The notes under the pieces: generated by a model
Database searches by the model: none
Told to the model about the DNA's origin: nothing
The model's input: only the letters and a program-made list of their open reading frames with translations
DNA from: Epiperipatus broadwayi
Taxonomy: Eukaryota > Onychophora > Udeonychophora > Euonychophora > Peripatidae
Length of the DNA stretch: 64,000 bases
Reading direction: 5' to 3'
Assembly (NCBI GenBank): GCA_028023455.1
Contig: JAQFVV010006305.1
Location: forward strand, 4,205,001-4,269,000
Shown here: piece after piece, positions 12,060 through 22,468 of the stretch
Position numbering within the stretch: the first letter of the stretch is position 1
Layout of the letters: each line of letters starts with the position of its first letter
Made by a program: the position numbers and the translations under genes

Positions 12060-13050
12060 TCTCTGGTCATATTGTTCAATTTTGGCCAGAATATGTGTTA
12101 TTATTAAAATTGATGTTATGGGTGGTTAATTTAATATGTGACTAAATGGCTGATGAATTAGATTTTTCTGTAATTGCCAAAATGTGTTTTTTTCTTTCGT
12201 ATGTTTATTCTATGATTGGTTTGTCTAATATTTGAATGTAAAACAACTCCACATAGAATTTCATATATACACCATGAGACTCCAAAGAAATTTTATTTTT
12301 AGGACATGAAAATACTTAATTAATTTTTTTAAATGTAGTTTAAATTGTCGTGGATATTATTTTTCTTTAAAACATTACCAATTTTTCAACTACTCTCTTT
12401 ATATATGGCAGAACAATTTTAATTTTTGAAGTATCAAAATCTTTTTTGTTATTATATAAAAAAAGCTCTATTAATAATTCTGTGATCAAAACCATAATGA
12501 AGATGCATTTTTTTAGGAGCATAGAGATCTTGGTGAAAATGTCTGTCGTCAGAAAGTCTCTTAGTTCTATTTAACAATATCCTTTCCACTTAAAATAATT
12601 GTGCTAAATGGTAATGCGAAGAAAAATGTAGATATCTCCCAGTACATATAACCATGGGATAAAGAACCAGCATTCTTTCTTTCAGGTAAAACATCTAAGA
12701 ATGGAAGTTGGTTATTATTTTCTACTTCCATAGTAAATTTGATGTGAAAATAATTTAAGAAAATTAAACATTCATCAAGACATGCTTAATGTTAGGCCAA
12801 ACAACAATGGTATCATCAACATATCTCAGCCAAACAGATAGTTTTTTAATTGCTGATATCAAAATTTACTTTTCAAAATTCTCCATAAAAATAGAAGTTA
12901 ATGCTAGAGAACTTGTTGAACCCATAGCTAAACTCCATGTGACCAGAAAAAAATATTTCAAAAATTAAGACTGTTCCATCATATATAAAGGAAGTAACTG
13001 ATAAAATTGGTTAAGTTTAAAAAAAAAAATAATATTCACACAATGTTATA
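12060..13050 (-). pseudogene. Penelope-like RT with degenerate GIY-YIG-like C terminus
   Basis: On the minus strand the palm region reads LAMGSTSSLALTSIFMEN (about 12930-12875) and then WLRYVDDT (about 12832-12808). This is the order and wording of Penelope-family RT, whose usual form is AMGSPLSP followed by RYVDDT. Upstream, FIYDGTV near 12985 fits the preceding strand. A frameshift separates it from the AMGS motif. Downstream, around 12235-12180, RQTNHRINIR corresponds to the YIGQT region of the other copy but has lost the Gly. Fingers and N terminus are absent. Many stops and shifts make it a relic. Confidence 0.8.
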
Positions 13051-13091
13051 TTACATTTAAAAAAATTAATGAAGAATTTACACACCCTAAA

Positions 13092-13480
13092 GATAAAATT
13101 TGTTTGGAGTTTCATGTTATATATGAAATTCCATGTGGACTTTGTTTATATTCACACATTGGACAGACCAATCATAGAATAAACATAGGAAGGGAAGAAC
13201 ACATTTTGCCAGTTGAAAAAAAAATCTAATTCATCAGCCATTTATTCACACATTAAGTTAACAAACAAAGACATCAATTTTAATGAAACATATATTTTGG
13301 AAAAAAATGAACAAAATGACCAGAGCCTGCTAAGGGAATCTATAAAGATTTCTAAAGGTCTAAGAGCATAAATGAAAAGTGTGAATTAATCAAAATTAAC
13401 AATATCTGGAAAAAGCTATTGGAGGATAAACTATTTTTTAAAACTTCTCAATCAATAGAATCTAAGAATAAGGAGAAAAT
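13092..13480 (+). pseudogene. GIY-YIG-like endonuclease fragment of Penelope-like element
   Basis: The frame from 13092 to a stop at 13227 reads through IYEIPCGLCLYSHIGQT and then INIGREEH. This matches the usual (V)YEIPCG...YIGQT...R..EH pattern of the C-terminal endonuclease of Penelope-like elements, with His in place of Tyr before IGQT. After the stop, further coding-like sequence continues to about 13480 with several breaks. The fragment has no RT upstream; the junction near 13060 is where the opposite-strand copy begins. Confidence 0.8.
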
Positions 13481-13533
13481 AACAAAAAAAAAAAAATAAT
13501 GATTTTAAACATCGTCACACATATTCTTATGAT

Positions 13534-13563
13534 TTGAGAAAGTACTTACAATTGTACTGAAAC
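13534..13563 (+). other. Degenerate hammerhead-like hairpin, copy B
   Basis: The plus-strand counterpart of the 11820-11860 motif: TGAGAA, then AGTAC-TTACAATT-GTACT, then GAAAC. The hairpin stem is better paired than in copy A while the flanks differ, which hints at former selection on the fold. The catalytic core is incomplete. Confidence 0.3.
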
Positions 13564-13640
13564 ATCAGCTATTTAGTTATTATATTTTAATTATACAAAA
13601 GCTCCTGGAAATAATATTATGAATTCATTTATCCATGAGA

Positions 13641-13880
13641 ATATATATATATATATATATGGCGGAATACACTGAAGCTGACTATAGCAAAGAATTTTAA
13701 TCTTTAATTTTATATAGGCATTTTTTAAAATTTTGTAGTTTTTATTCTAGTGAATATATATATATGACGTATTTTGAGGGTTCCTCCATTAAGACACCTC
13801 TACCCAGTTAAGGGTTTATGTGATCAAGTTGAAACGTTGGAATATCTAATTAAACTCTTACATGGATGAACCTGAAATTT
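13641..13880. repeat. TA microsatellites and unassigned repeat-like segment
   Basis: Short (TA)n runs flank a more GC-rich stretch containing GATCAAGTTGAAACGTTGG and AACTCTTACATGGATGAACC. The GAAACGTTG context is common near Penelope-like ends and ribozyme-like motifs, so this may be one more terminal fragment. No coding content. Confidence 0.3.
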
Positions 13881-16057
13881 TTTTTTTATATCTGTAACCT
13901 ATGAAAACATTTGTATGATCATATATATATATATATAATCTTATAAATTTGCATGCAATTATTAAAATTATGTTATATATAAACAATCATAAAAATGCAA
14001 ATTTTATTACTTGTCTTAATTTTGTAAATATATCATTTTTTTTTAAAAAAAATACTCTTTACAAACTCATATGTTAATTAAAAAAACTAAATATAAAACA
14101 AATATTTTAATGATTTCACACATTAATTTTAAAATAATTGCTTTATGTTATTTTGAAACAGTTTTTAAAAATTCCACATTCTAAACATGCTTACAGAACT
14201 AATATCCAATTTTTAAATGCAATCAACAACTAATAAAATTAAAAAGAAACACTTCACATATTTCACTACATAATGTTAGTGAATGATACATGAAAAGATT
14301 AAAAGTTGCCTCTGCTAATATAAATGACAAGAGACATCTCATCGCTAATGTATTTAAAGCATAATAATGTACTTGAAAAATTTTACAAGCAACAATCAAA
14401 TATTAAACAAATTTTAAGTAATTTATTTCATTAAGCCAGTTATAATTTTTTATTTTATTTAAAAAATAGATATCTATAACATTAATATATAAGAGTAAGG
14501 AAAAGTAGTGATATTATATTTCAAGTAATTTTTTAAAAAAAAAATTGTAATATATATAAATTCTTCGTTATGAATTTCATTAAAATCTTTAATTGACTAC
14601 AACATATAAATTTTTTATTACATTGAAATAAAACTTGTATAAATTGTAGATAAGATAAAATACATCAAAAATATTTCATTTGATACAAACTAAATCTTAT
14701 TAATATTCATTATTGTTTATCATGAAATAAGCAATTTATTGTGCACACAAAATAAAAATAATCAAAGGTTTATTGCTTAGGACGTCATAAAACGTAAAAG
14801 TACTGGAAATAATAGACTTGAATGTATGTAATTTATGGATTTGAGCTAAACTATTCAGGGTAATATTTTGTCAGGATTTTTTTTTTACAATAATTGGTGC
14901 ATGGAAATTTTTACTGAATGGTACAAAATAAATAAATGAATGCTTAAAAATATATAGAATAGACAACATTTCTTTAATAGGTAATTCTAAAGAAAACAAA
15001 AAGGTCTCTGAAGTGCATCAGTCATTCTCAAAAAACTGTCAACTTTTTTAACTAGAAAGAATAATCATTAAGTTTACATATGACTTTAAATATATGTGAG
15101 AATTTTCACATAATGTATATCCTCCCCTTGCCTAAAGTACATATATGTTTCACATTATCCAAGTATTTTATGCTAAAGTATTTCTTATTAAATATGATAA
15201 AACAATTTATATATCTGTTTAATGAAATTAAAATCTTTCAGTTAAAAATATTTTGCAATTTGTATTAATAAGATTTTATCTTTGAATATTATAATACATA
15301 AATAAAACAAGTTAAAAAGTTATCATTGATGGTTTTTGTAATAATCAAATGATCATGGTATGTTCAGTCATATTCAAAATCTTTTTTCCTCAGGTCATAT
15401 GCATATGTTTTCTACATAACTTGGATTGCAACATAATACACAATATCTCATAATATGACAATGTAAAAAGAACTTAAACATGTCTAAGTGCTTTTTTTTT
15501 AAATTAGTATGATTTTCGATGGTGAAATTTAATTGTTTATAATTGCTACATGCTACTCTTAATATGTTCTTCATATATTTCATTTTAGAATAGGATGACT
15601 CACAAACATAGATTCTTGCAAACAATGTGAGCTACATTAAACACACTTTTGTACACTCTTGTATTTTTCAGGCACTAATTTCAAAAACTTGGCATACTTC
15701 TCTCTCTTTTTTAAAAACAAAATCTTCAGTTTGTATCATTTTGAACTCCATGAATTCATAAAATAGCTTTGCATATTCATATCTGAATGCAGCTAGTTAT
15801 ATAATAGTAACTGCTTTTAAGAACCAGATGTTTTCTAAAAGCAACAGACAATTCTTAATATTTCTTAAATCCTGAAAACAGCTTCTGTTATATATTATAT
15901 GAGAAATTTACTATTATATTCAATTTTTGCAAAAAAAAAAAATATTATCAATTCATTAATTTTAGAAAACAAGACAGTATAGACAGTACTAAATATTATG
16001 TTCAAAATAAAATATTAGGAATAAAAATAAAAACAAAACAAAAATGCACACATATTT
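13881..16057. other. AT-rich non-coding sequence
   Basis: Low-complexity AT-rich DNA. Short frames at 15080-15268 (+) and 15395-15625 (-) have the composition of translated AT-rich noise and no motifs. Confidence 0.5.
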
Positions 16058-16246
16058 TCATGTTTTAAATGCATCCACTTCACTATATTTCAACAGTCCA
16101 ATAGTGCAGAAACTCAGTCTATCCTCTACTCTTGTTATGCATTTTGCAAACAACCTTATTTCATCAAGTGAGCTACAGATTTTAAACACCCGAATCTCCA
16201 TGCCCAAGTTAACATCTGGATATCCCTCCACAATACCACTCTCAAG
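16058..16246 (-). other. Unrecognised open segment, possibly a decayed coding fragment
   Basis: About 60 codons are open on the minus strand. The segment is more GC-rich than its neighbours and has a mixed, protein-like composition (for example EIRVFKICSSLDEIRLF and ITRVEDRLSF). No start codon or clear splice sites frame it. I do not recognise the family. It could be a fragment of a transposase or an orphan exon, or chance. The frame ends in TGA at 16058-16060. Confidence 0.25.
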
Positions 16247-16254
16247 TTATTAAT

Positions 16255-17752
16255 GATTGCTAATTTTACTACTTAATGGAAACTGAATAATCATTATATT
16301 AAAGACATAATTTCAAGTTCTTTGTTTTTTTATCACTGTATCTTTTATCTTAACTTCATCATATTGCAACCTTTTAGGAGTATAGAAACCAGACCAGTCT
16401 CTCTCATTACACATGTCTTTCATGAAATACCTTCATTCGTTATAGTATTACTCATTCCAGTAAACTTCACACCGCCTGCTGCAATTGATCAGAAATGACA
16501 GAAAAAAGTAACATTAATCTTTTCTATCCATCTAAAATTATAAATACATACATATATTTAATATACACACATAGGTACATATATATAATATGAGCTTCAT
16601 AGATTATTGAAAAAAAAAAGAGGTGAAAAAATTTAAAATTACACGAATCTATTCTTATTATTAATAAACTTATTATACAATATTAAAACTAATTAAGCAA
16701 ATTTATTTCTACTGAAAAATATATATATATATTGCTAATAAAATTAAATTTTTATATTTTAAACTAAAAATTTGTTATGCTTTCCTTATTTCAATTTTAC
16801 CATTTTTACGAACAAAATTTTATGTATAAAAATGTGTAGTTCCCTCTTATCAAGGTCAAATTCTTCATTAAAAGAACTAGACAGATAACAATCTTCAACT
16901 GAAACAATTTTTATTAATATTTATATTAAAATGTACATAGAACAAAAATAATATATGAACAAAAAAAGACAGAAAAAAATTTTAATAGCTGAAAATTGAA
17001 ATACTCAGACATAAAATAGATTCTTATCAAGCTCTTTTTCATTAGAAACTTTTCAAAATACTCTATATATAATATTTGAAATAAATACAGATTTAGCCGA
17101 ATGTTACAGATTATCTTTAAAAGTCTGCAATATTAATAAAAAAGATCAATTCAAATGAGTAAAGTAATAAAAACTTTATATACAATTACACTAGATAAGT
17201 AGTTTAAAGTTCATAAAATTACATTTAGAATGTAGTATTTTGTCTGTTTGTTTTCCAGACCAACATCATCATTATCGGCTGCTTAGTTGCAGGTAAATAC
17301 CACACCCTATCGGAAGCCACTTCCTACTAGGCTTCCTATAACTAGCTTTTCTTTTTTAACAAACATATTTACTCCTTTCTTTAAGTAACTTTTATGCTTT
17401 ATCCTCAAAAATTTCTTTTGTCCTTTTAATTTTCCTTAATAAATATTATTTCCCTGCATACGATTTTCATCAACTTTAAATATACAACTTTTATTATTTT
17501 TAATGTCTTTTTCCATTTTTTGACACTCATAACTGGGATGGCAACTTATTTTATGCTCACACCCCTAAAACATTTTAATATGATCTCACATTCCTTAAAA
17601 GAATAATTTAAGAATAAAAGTGACCATGACCAAAACAAATTTTATAATCATATTTAGTAATATATAAACAAAAAGAAAACATATTGAAAAAAAAAAAAGA
17701 ATCAGAACAAATTAGAAGTTGCATGAATCCCAAAATAAAATAAAATTTCTAT
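16255..17752. other. AT-rich non-coding sequence
   Basis: No gene recognised. 16370-16490 and 17255-17340 are less AT-rich than the surroundings but give no motif on either strand. Confidence 0.45.
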
Positions 17753-18625
17753 TCATGCATGAAATTTATTTAAAAAATTATAACTAAGGTTCAAATATTC
17801 ATAAGCCAATTTAAATTTAATGACTTTTTTGTTCTTGTTTATTGTATAAAAATATTTCAAAACTTGCACTTTGTTGCTAATAGCAATCCACATGTCTGCC
17901 TGAGTACCCAAGCAATTTCTCAATTTTGTCATTATTGACAAAATGATACTAAATCTTGACTTGCACAGGTATGTTATTATGAATAAGATAAGCAAAGTTA
18001 GTGCTTTCTCACAAAATTTTGGAAACATTGATTGCCAAACATCAATATTTTTCCAAAGTTTTTCCTTCAAATTGCATTTCAAGAAGACAATTTGTGCACA
18101 GCTCAAAAAGATCTTCCTTCAGCTCTTCAGCATCTGATGTATTATCCAAACTGAAGAAAAATGGATTTATATTTATAACCTATTTTCAGAAGTTACCAGT
18201 TCTCATTCACAAAAATATCCATCAAATGACATTAATAGTATTTCCAAATTATCCCAATTTCTTCCCATAAACTTAGAATTAGAGACACATTGTCATCAAC
18301 CATTTCTTGAATAGAAAGATTCTCTTTTTTAATTCATTGACATCAAAGATGTAACTCTTCTTGGAAAGCATTTAACTTTTCCCAGCATTCAAATATGTTT
18401 ATATTATTGTCTTGGATAAATATATCAGGTCATTCATACTTGAAATAATTTCATTGTCTAAGTCATATTTTGCAAAGAAGTCTTTTACACACTGGAAGAG
18501 ACTTTTTTCCTTTTGTGATTGCTTTCAGATCTTCACAGAATAGGAAATCCTTCATTATGGCATCATCATGGACATATCTCACTAATGCAATGAGTTGATT
18601 ATAATTTGCAGCATCAGTTGTTTGT
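17753..18625 (-). pseudogene. hAT-type transposase relic, FAM200/ZBED5-like
   Basis: Read on the minus strand, TTDAANYNQLIALVRYVHD and DFLFCEDLKAITKGKKSL (about 18620-18500) resemble the catalytic-region signature DESTD..N.AQL..FVRY.HD....DEFLFC of the FAM200/ZBED5/SCAND3 group of hAT-derived transposases. The downstream frame at 18106-17753 contains FPKFCEKALTLLILFIITYLC and FSIILSIMTKLRNCL, matching the C-terminal dimerisation segment (ALK.L.PF.TTYLCE..FS.L...K.K.RNRL). The middle has several stops and shifts. The N-terminal zinc finger is not seen, and no terminal repeats were found. An old, inactive copy. Confidence 0.75.
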
Positions 18626-19069
18626 TGGCTAAAATATTATAATATTTAAATATAAAAAACAAAGATAATTGCTGAATGTGTAGCTTCAAATCTATTTTTT
18701 TAAAAACAGGCAAAACTCTCCATATTAATAGTGCCCCTTAGTGCAAGCCAGCTTAATCAATGGATGCATGTAAGTCAATAACTACAAACTATTTAGAGGA
18801 TGTCTGATCAATATTCAAATTTACAAAAAGGGACTCTGGAATAAATACACTAAATTACTGCTTCTATTCCATTCTTTATAGCTATTGAATTATATATTTT
18901 TAACAAGATTAACATATTAATTAGTTAAATATTAATTGTAAAACTTATGACATTTTTGTCAGGTAATATTCTTAAAAGGAAGATAATCTAATTGTTTAAA
19001 GGTATCCTGTGTAAAATTATATTATTAGTTCAATATGTAATCTTGAAAAATATCCATCATTTTTTCATA
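18626..19069. other. AT-rich non-coding sequence
   Basis: No gene. It may hold further decayed flank of the hAT relic, but I see no motif. Confidence 0.4.

Positions 19070-19101
<32 letters not shown>
19070..19101. repeat. (TAA)n microsatellite
   Basis: About ten consecutive TAA/ATA trinucleotides. Confidence 0.9.
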
Positions 19102-19103
<2 letters not shown>

Positions 19104-19251
19104 TGAATTATAATAAATATCATTACAATTTTTGTATGATGAATCATCAATAAACAATATTAATTGATTTTGGAATCCCTAACTTATGATTAAGTATTAT
19201 TGTTAATTAAAAATCACATTATTTCAGTGATCAGAAATAAAAAAAATAAAC

Positions 19252-19580
19252 AAATCCACCTTTCTTATTACAGTTACAATGCAAGCTTTATTAAAATTAA
19301 TCAACTTTACAGTTTTGATTGATGAGCAATCTTCTTCAGAGTTATAAGATATATATATACAAATATTTTTTAATTTAAGGAAATATTATATTTGTCTATA
19401 AATTGACTTGTTTTTGTATCATATTCCATAAGTTAAGTTGTTTATTATAAACTATTTATGTATTCATATATATATATCTTATAGCTCTGAAGAATATTGT
19501 TAGTGAATCAAAAGTGTACAGATGATTAATTTTAAAAAAATAAGCATTATAACAGTAATAAGAAAGATGGATTTGTTTAA
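19252..19580. repeat. Foldback element with ~110-base arms and ribozyme-like core
   Basis: The left arm (about 19252-19360) and right arm (about 19468-19580) are imperfect reverse complements: ATCCACCTTTCTTATTAC against GTAATAAGAAAGATGGAT, and GCAATCTTCTTCAGAG against CTCTGAAGAATATTG. The loop is roughly 105 bases. On the minus strand the left arm contains CTGAAGA, then GATTG-CTCAT-CAATC, then AAAAC. This has the layout of a hammerhead core (CUGANGA, stem II, GAAAC) with one changed base. The right arm has the same motif on the plus strand with a weakened stem. No coding sequence lies inside. Confidence 0.6.
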
Positions 19581-21188
19581 TATTTTGTAATTTTATCAAT
19601 GCATAAAGAAGGGTAAGTTGACTAGAAATAAAAATAACATCAAGATAAAATATTGTCAAAAACTTTTATATTTAATTTTTCACAATGAAGCTTCAAAATC
19701 ATATTGTATAAATGAACTTCAAGATAAAAAATAGTTGTCCCTGATAAAATCATTCATCAATGACAGATATCTATTTCAAATTGTATACTGTCAAACAGAC
19801 CAACTGCAATATGTCAAAAAAAATTTACATGACTAAAAAGTTTATTACAACCTATGTAACATAGCTCAAAAAATCTGTATAATCATTTCTAACACAAATG
19901 GGAAATTCCTGTCATTTTCATTTCAAGCTCAAGATTTTAATCCTTGTATAATTTTAAAATTAAAAAAATAGATTCATCCTTTCAAATGAAAATTAAGGAA
20001 AAAATAAAGTAATACAGTGTGTGTATTTTATCTTCACAATTTGAAAACTTTACTTTAAAACTATTTTCAATTAAGATGTGTAATATGATATATGTTCTAT
20101 ATTTGTGCTTAATGGAATAAATAACAAATGCTTCTCTTTAGAAAGCTCCAATTTAAAAATGATTTTATAATTGTTATATAAAATCTTAACCATTCTAAAG
20201 GTATTCATTGTCAGAGACAATTATATGATAATGTTGAAGTCCTGTTGGTAATCTGAGTTAATAAAACATATTTCTGGAAAGATGAAACAGTTATTAAAAA
20301 TTAAATTGGCAACATCAACACATGATACATCAAAGATTTTGTGAGTTGATGGACAACAAGCCAATTAACAATGCACCATGTTACTCTGAGCAGAGTGATA
20401 AAATAAACATGAATAGCCTAATGTTTCTTCTTTATTTACCTAATAAAACTATACAAATAATGAGCTTATATGTGACTAGTAGGATAAACATTTCCTTATG
20501 AACACATTCCAAAAATAAATTAAACATTAAGAACAAAATTATATGGAGACTAAGGCAGTTAAAAGTAATATGAAAAGATGATTGGATAAATGATCCAGAC
20601 AGATGATAAGATCAAGAATATTCATGTTATAGAAAATGTCTTGAAATTCAATTGTTAAAGTTAACATATGTATGATAATATTTAATTTGATATATTAGCT
20701 TGATAAAATGATATAGAAAGAGAAACTGAGGAGTACACTTTTTAAAAGATTGCTTACAGGAATATAAAATTGAAACAAGTGTAAAAAAATATTTTGGAAA
20801 ATAATTTATTTTCTGATAGAGATATCTAAATTGTAAACATTAAAAAAAATACTAACTAGGACATATCCTTACATAAACAATGATATTTTTTTTAAAATCA
20901 TTATAGTAAGCATTTTCTCTTAAAAATAGCTGACAAAGATTTTGATGTAAAATTTTGATTCTTCTCAGATCATAATATTCTAGTAAACAATAGTATAAAA
21001 AGTAATAAAGTCTTTTGTTTCAAATAAAATATGTAAAAAATATAATATTCACAGTAGAGATTTTTCATGTAATGTACCTTGTTCTAAAATCAAAGTATTA
21101 GTGAATCCTTTTTTTTTTTAATAGAGAAAAAGTATTCAAAATTTTCTTTTTTTTTTTTAAATTAAAAAAAGTTACTTTAACATTATAA
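19581..21188. other. AT-rich non-coding sequence
   Basis: No gene, RNA or known element recognised; low-complexity AT-rich DNA. Confidence 0.5.
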
Positions 21189-21639
21189 TGTAATAACTGA
21201 AATACAAGTTTATTATATATCTGTATTAATATAAGGGTACGTATATGAGCACAGACTTTCACATGATCCACTATTCACCACTCTATCTCATATCACTGAT
21301 ACACTTGAACACATATATGTTGAAAAGATAAATAATCACCAATATATGTATTTCATGCTAAAACAGAAATCATCAGTTGGTCCAGATTATCATCTCTACA
21401 CATATATGCTAAAAGTGCTCAGATATATATTAAGATAGCCAATCCTCATACTTTAATGAACAGGCTTTAATCTACTCCAACTCTTCAACCATCCATCCAA
21501 TTGAAAATCTGATGATGGAATGCTCAGATGCCACCCTAAGGTCGAGATTTGCACACCCATGTTGACCTAAGGTCAATCTGACCCCTCATACACTGGACAT
21601 AATCCATTTAATACAAAAGATGAGCAGACATCTCTACTA
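21189..21639 (+). repeat. Dispersed repeat family, full unit
   Basis: The longest copy in the window (about 451 bases, measured as the period to the next unit). It starts TGTAATAACTGAAA and carries, in order, GAGCACAGACTTTCACATG, ATAATCACCAATATATG, ATCATCAGTTGGTCCAGA, GTGCTCAGATATATATT, ACAGGCTTTAATC, ATCTGATGATGGAATGC, GTCGAGATTTGCACACCC and a tail with GACCTAAGGTCAATCTGACC. The tail contains a small palindrome around GACCTTAGGTC-like sequence. It has no open frame of note. Confidence 0.85.
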
Positions 21640-21893
21640 TGTAATAACTGAAACACACAGGCTTATTATATACCTGTGTTTATACATGTAATATATAGGG
21701 TATATGAGCACAGACTTTCACATGACCCACCACTTTCCACACTATCTCATAAAACTGATACACTTGAACACATACATGTTGAAAAGATAAATAATCACCA
21801 ATATACGTATTTCATGCTAAACCAGAAATCATCAGTTGGTCCAGATTATCATCTGTACACATATATGCAATAAGTGTTGACTATGTTAATATA
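21640..21893 (+). repeat. Dispersed repeat family, second tandem unit, truncated
   Basis: A direct repeat of the preceding unit beginning again at TGTAATAACTGAAA. It follows the same order as far as the CACATATATGCAATAAGTG segment, and then breaks off in a short (TA)n. Its head contains CACAGG-N11-CCTGTG, a small hairpin that is weaker or absent in other copies. Confidence 0.85.
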
Positions 21894-21902
21894 TATATAT
21901 AT

Positions 21903-22075
21903 ATCTGAGCACTTATTGCATATATGTGTAGAGATGATAATCTGGACCAACTGATGATTGCTGATTTAGCATGAAATATGTATATTGATGATTATTTATC
22001 TTTTTGACATATGTGTTCAACGGTATCAGTGATATGAGATAGAGTGGTGAGTGGTGGGTCGTGTAAAAGTCTGAT
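21903..22075 (-). repeat. Dispersed repeat family, inverted half-unit forming a palindrome
   Basis: The reverse complement of about 21700-21885: GAGCACTTATTGCATATATGTG, GATGATAATCTGGACC, GATGATTATTTATC and TATCAGTGATATGAGATAG all mirror the preceding unit. The two arms (about 175 bases) are separated only by a short AT loop, so the pair would fold into a long hairpin. Confidence 0.85.
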
Positions 22076-22099
22076 ATTTAACATTATAAAAAAAAAAAC

Positions 22100-22468
22100 T
22101 TTTTTTAAAAAAAAAAAATCAATTAAATAAAAATGCCATTTATTAGGTACTAGATTGTTTCTTGAATCTGGTCAACTGAAATAACTATTCATAATTTTTA
22201 GAATAAATATTGTTGGAAATTGAGAGGATAGTTTAATGAAATAGTATTTGACTTTTTGAATTTGATTATTATGTATAACTGACTTTTTTTTTTTAAAAAA
22301 AAATCAATTAAATAAAAATGCCATTTATTAGGTACTAGATTGTTTCTTGAATCTGGTCAACTGAAATAACTATTCATAATTTTTAGAATAAATATTGTTG
22401 GAAATTGAGAGGATAGTTTAATGAAATAGTATTTGACTTTTTGAATTTGATTATTATGTATAACTGAC
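22100..22468. repeat. Perfect 185-bp tandem duplication
   Basis: 22119-22283 and 22304-22468 appear identical base for base over 165 bases. The period is 185, with an oligo-T/oligo-A linker of variable length. The absence of differences in otherwise fast-decaying sequence implies a very recent duplication or an assembly artefact. Confidence 0.9.

Larger units (their letters stand above)
11800..13620. mobile_element. Penelope-like element cluster: two partial copies in inverted orientation
   Basis: A minus-strand copy (about 13050 down to 11800) keeps RT motifs followed by a GIY-YIG-like region. A plus-strand copy (about 13060 to 13620) keeps only the GIY-YIG-like region and the 3' part. The two share several hundred bases as an inverted repeat: 11800-12310 against 13085-13612. 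Penelope-like elements are known for 5' truncation and for complex tandem or inverted copies. Neither copy is intact. Confidence 0.8.

Noticed and set aside
17943-18270. Plus-strand frames of 64 and 89 codons
   Set aside because: Antisense to the hAT transposase relic.
21189-22468. CRISPR-like array
   Set aside because: The repeats are long, partly inverted and lack regular unique spacers; the genome is eukaryotic.
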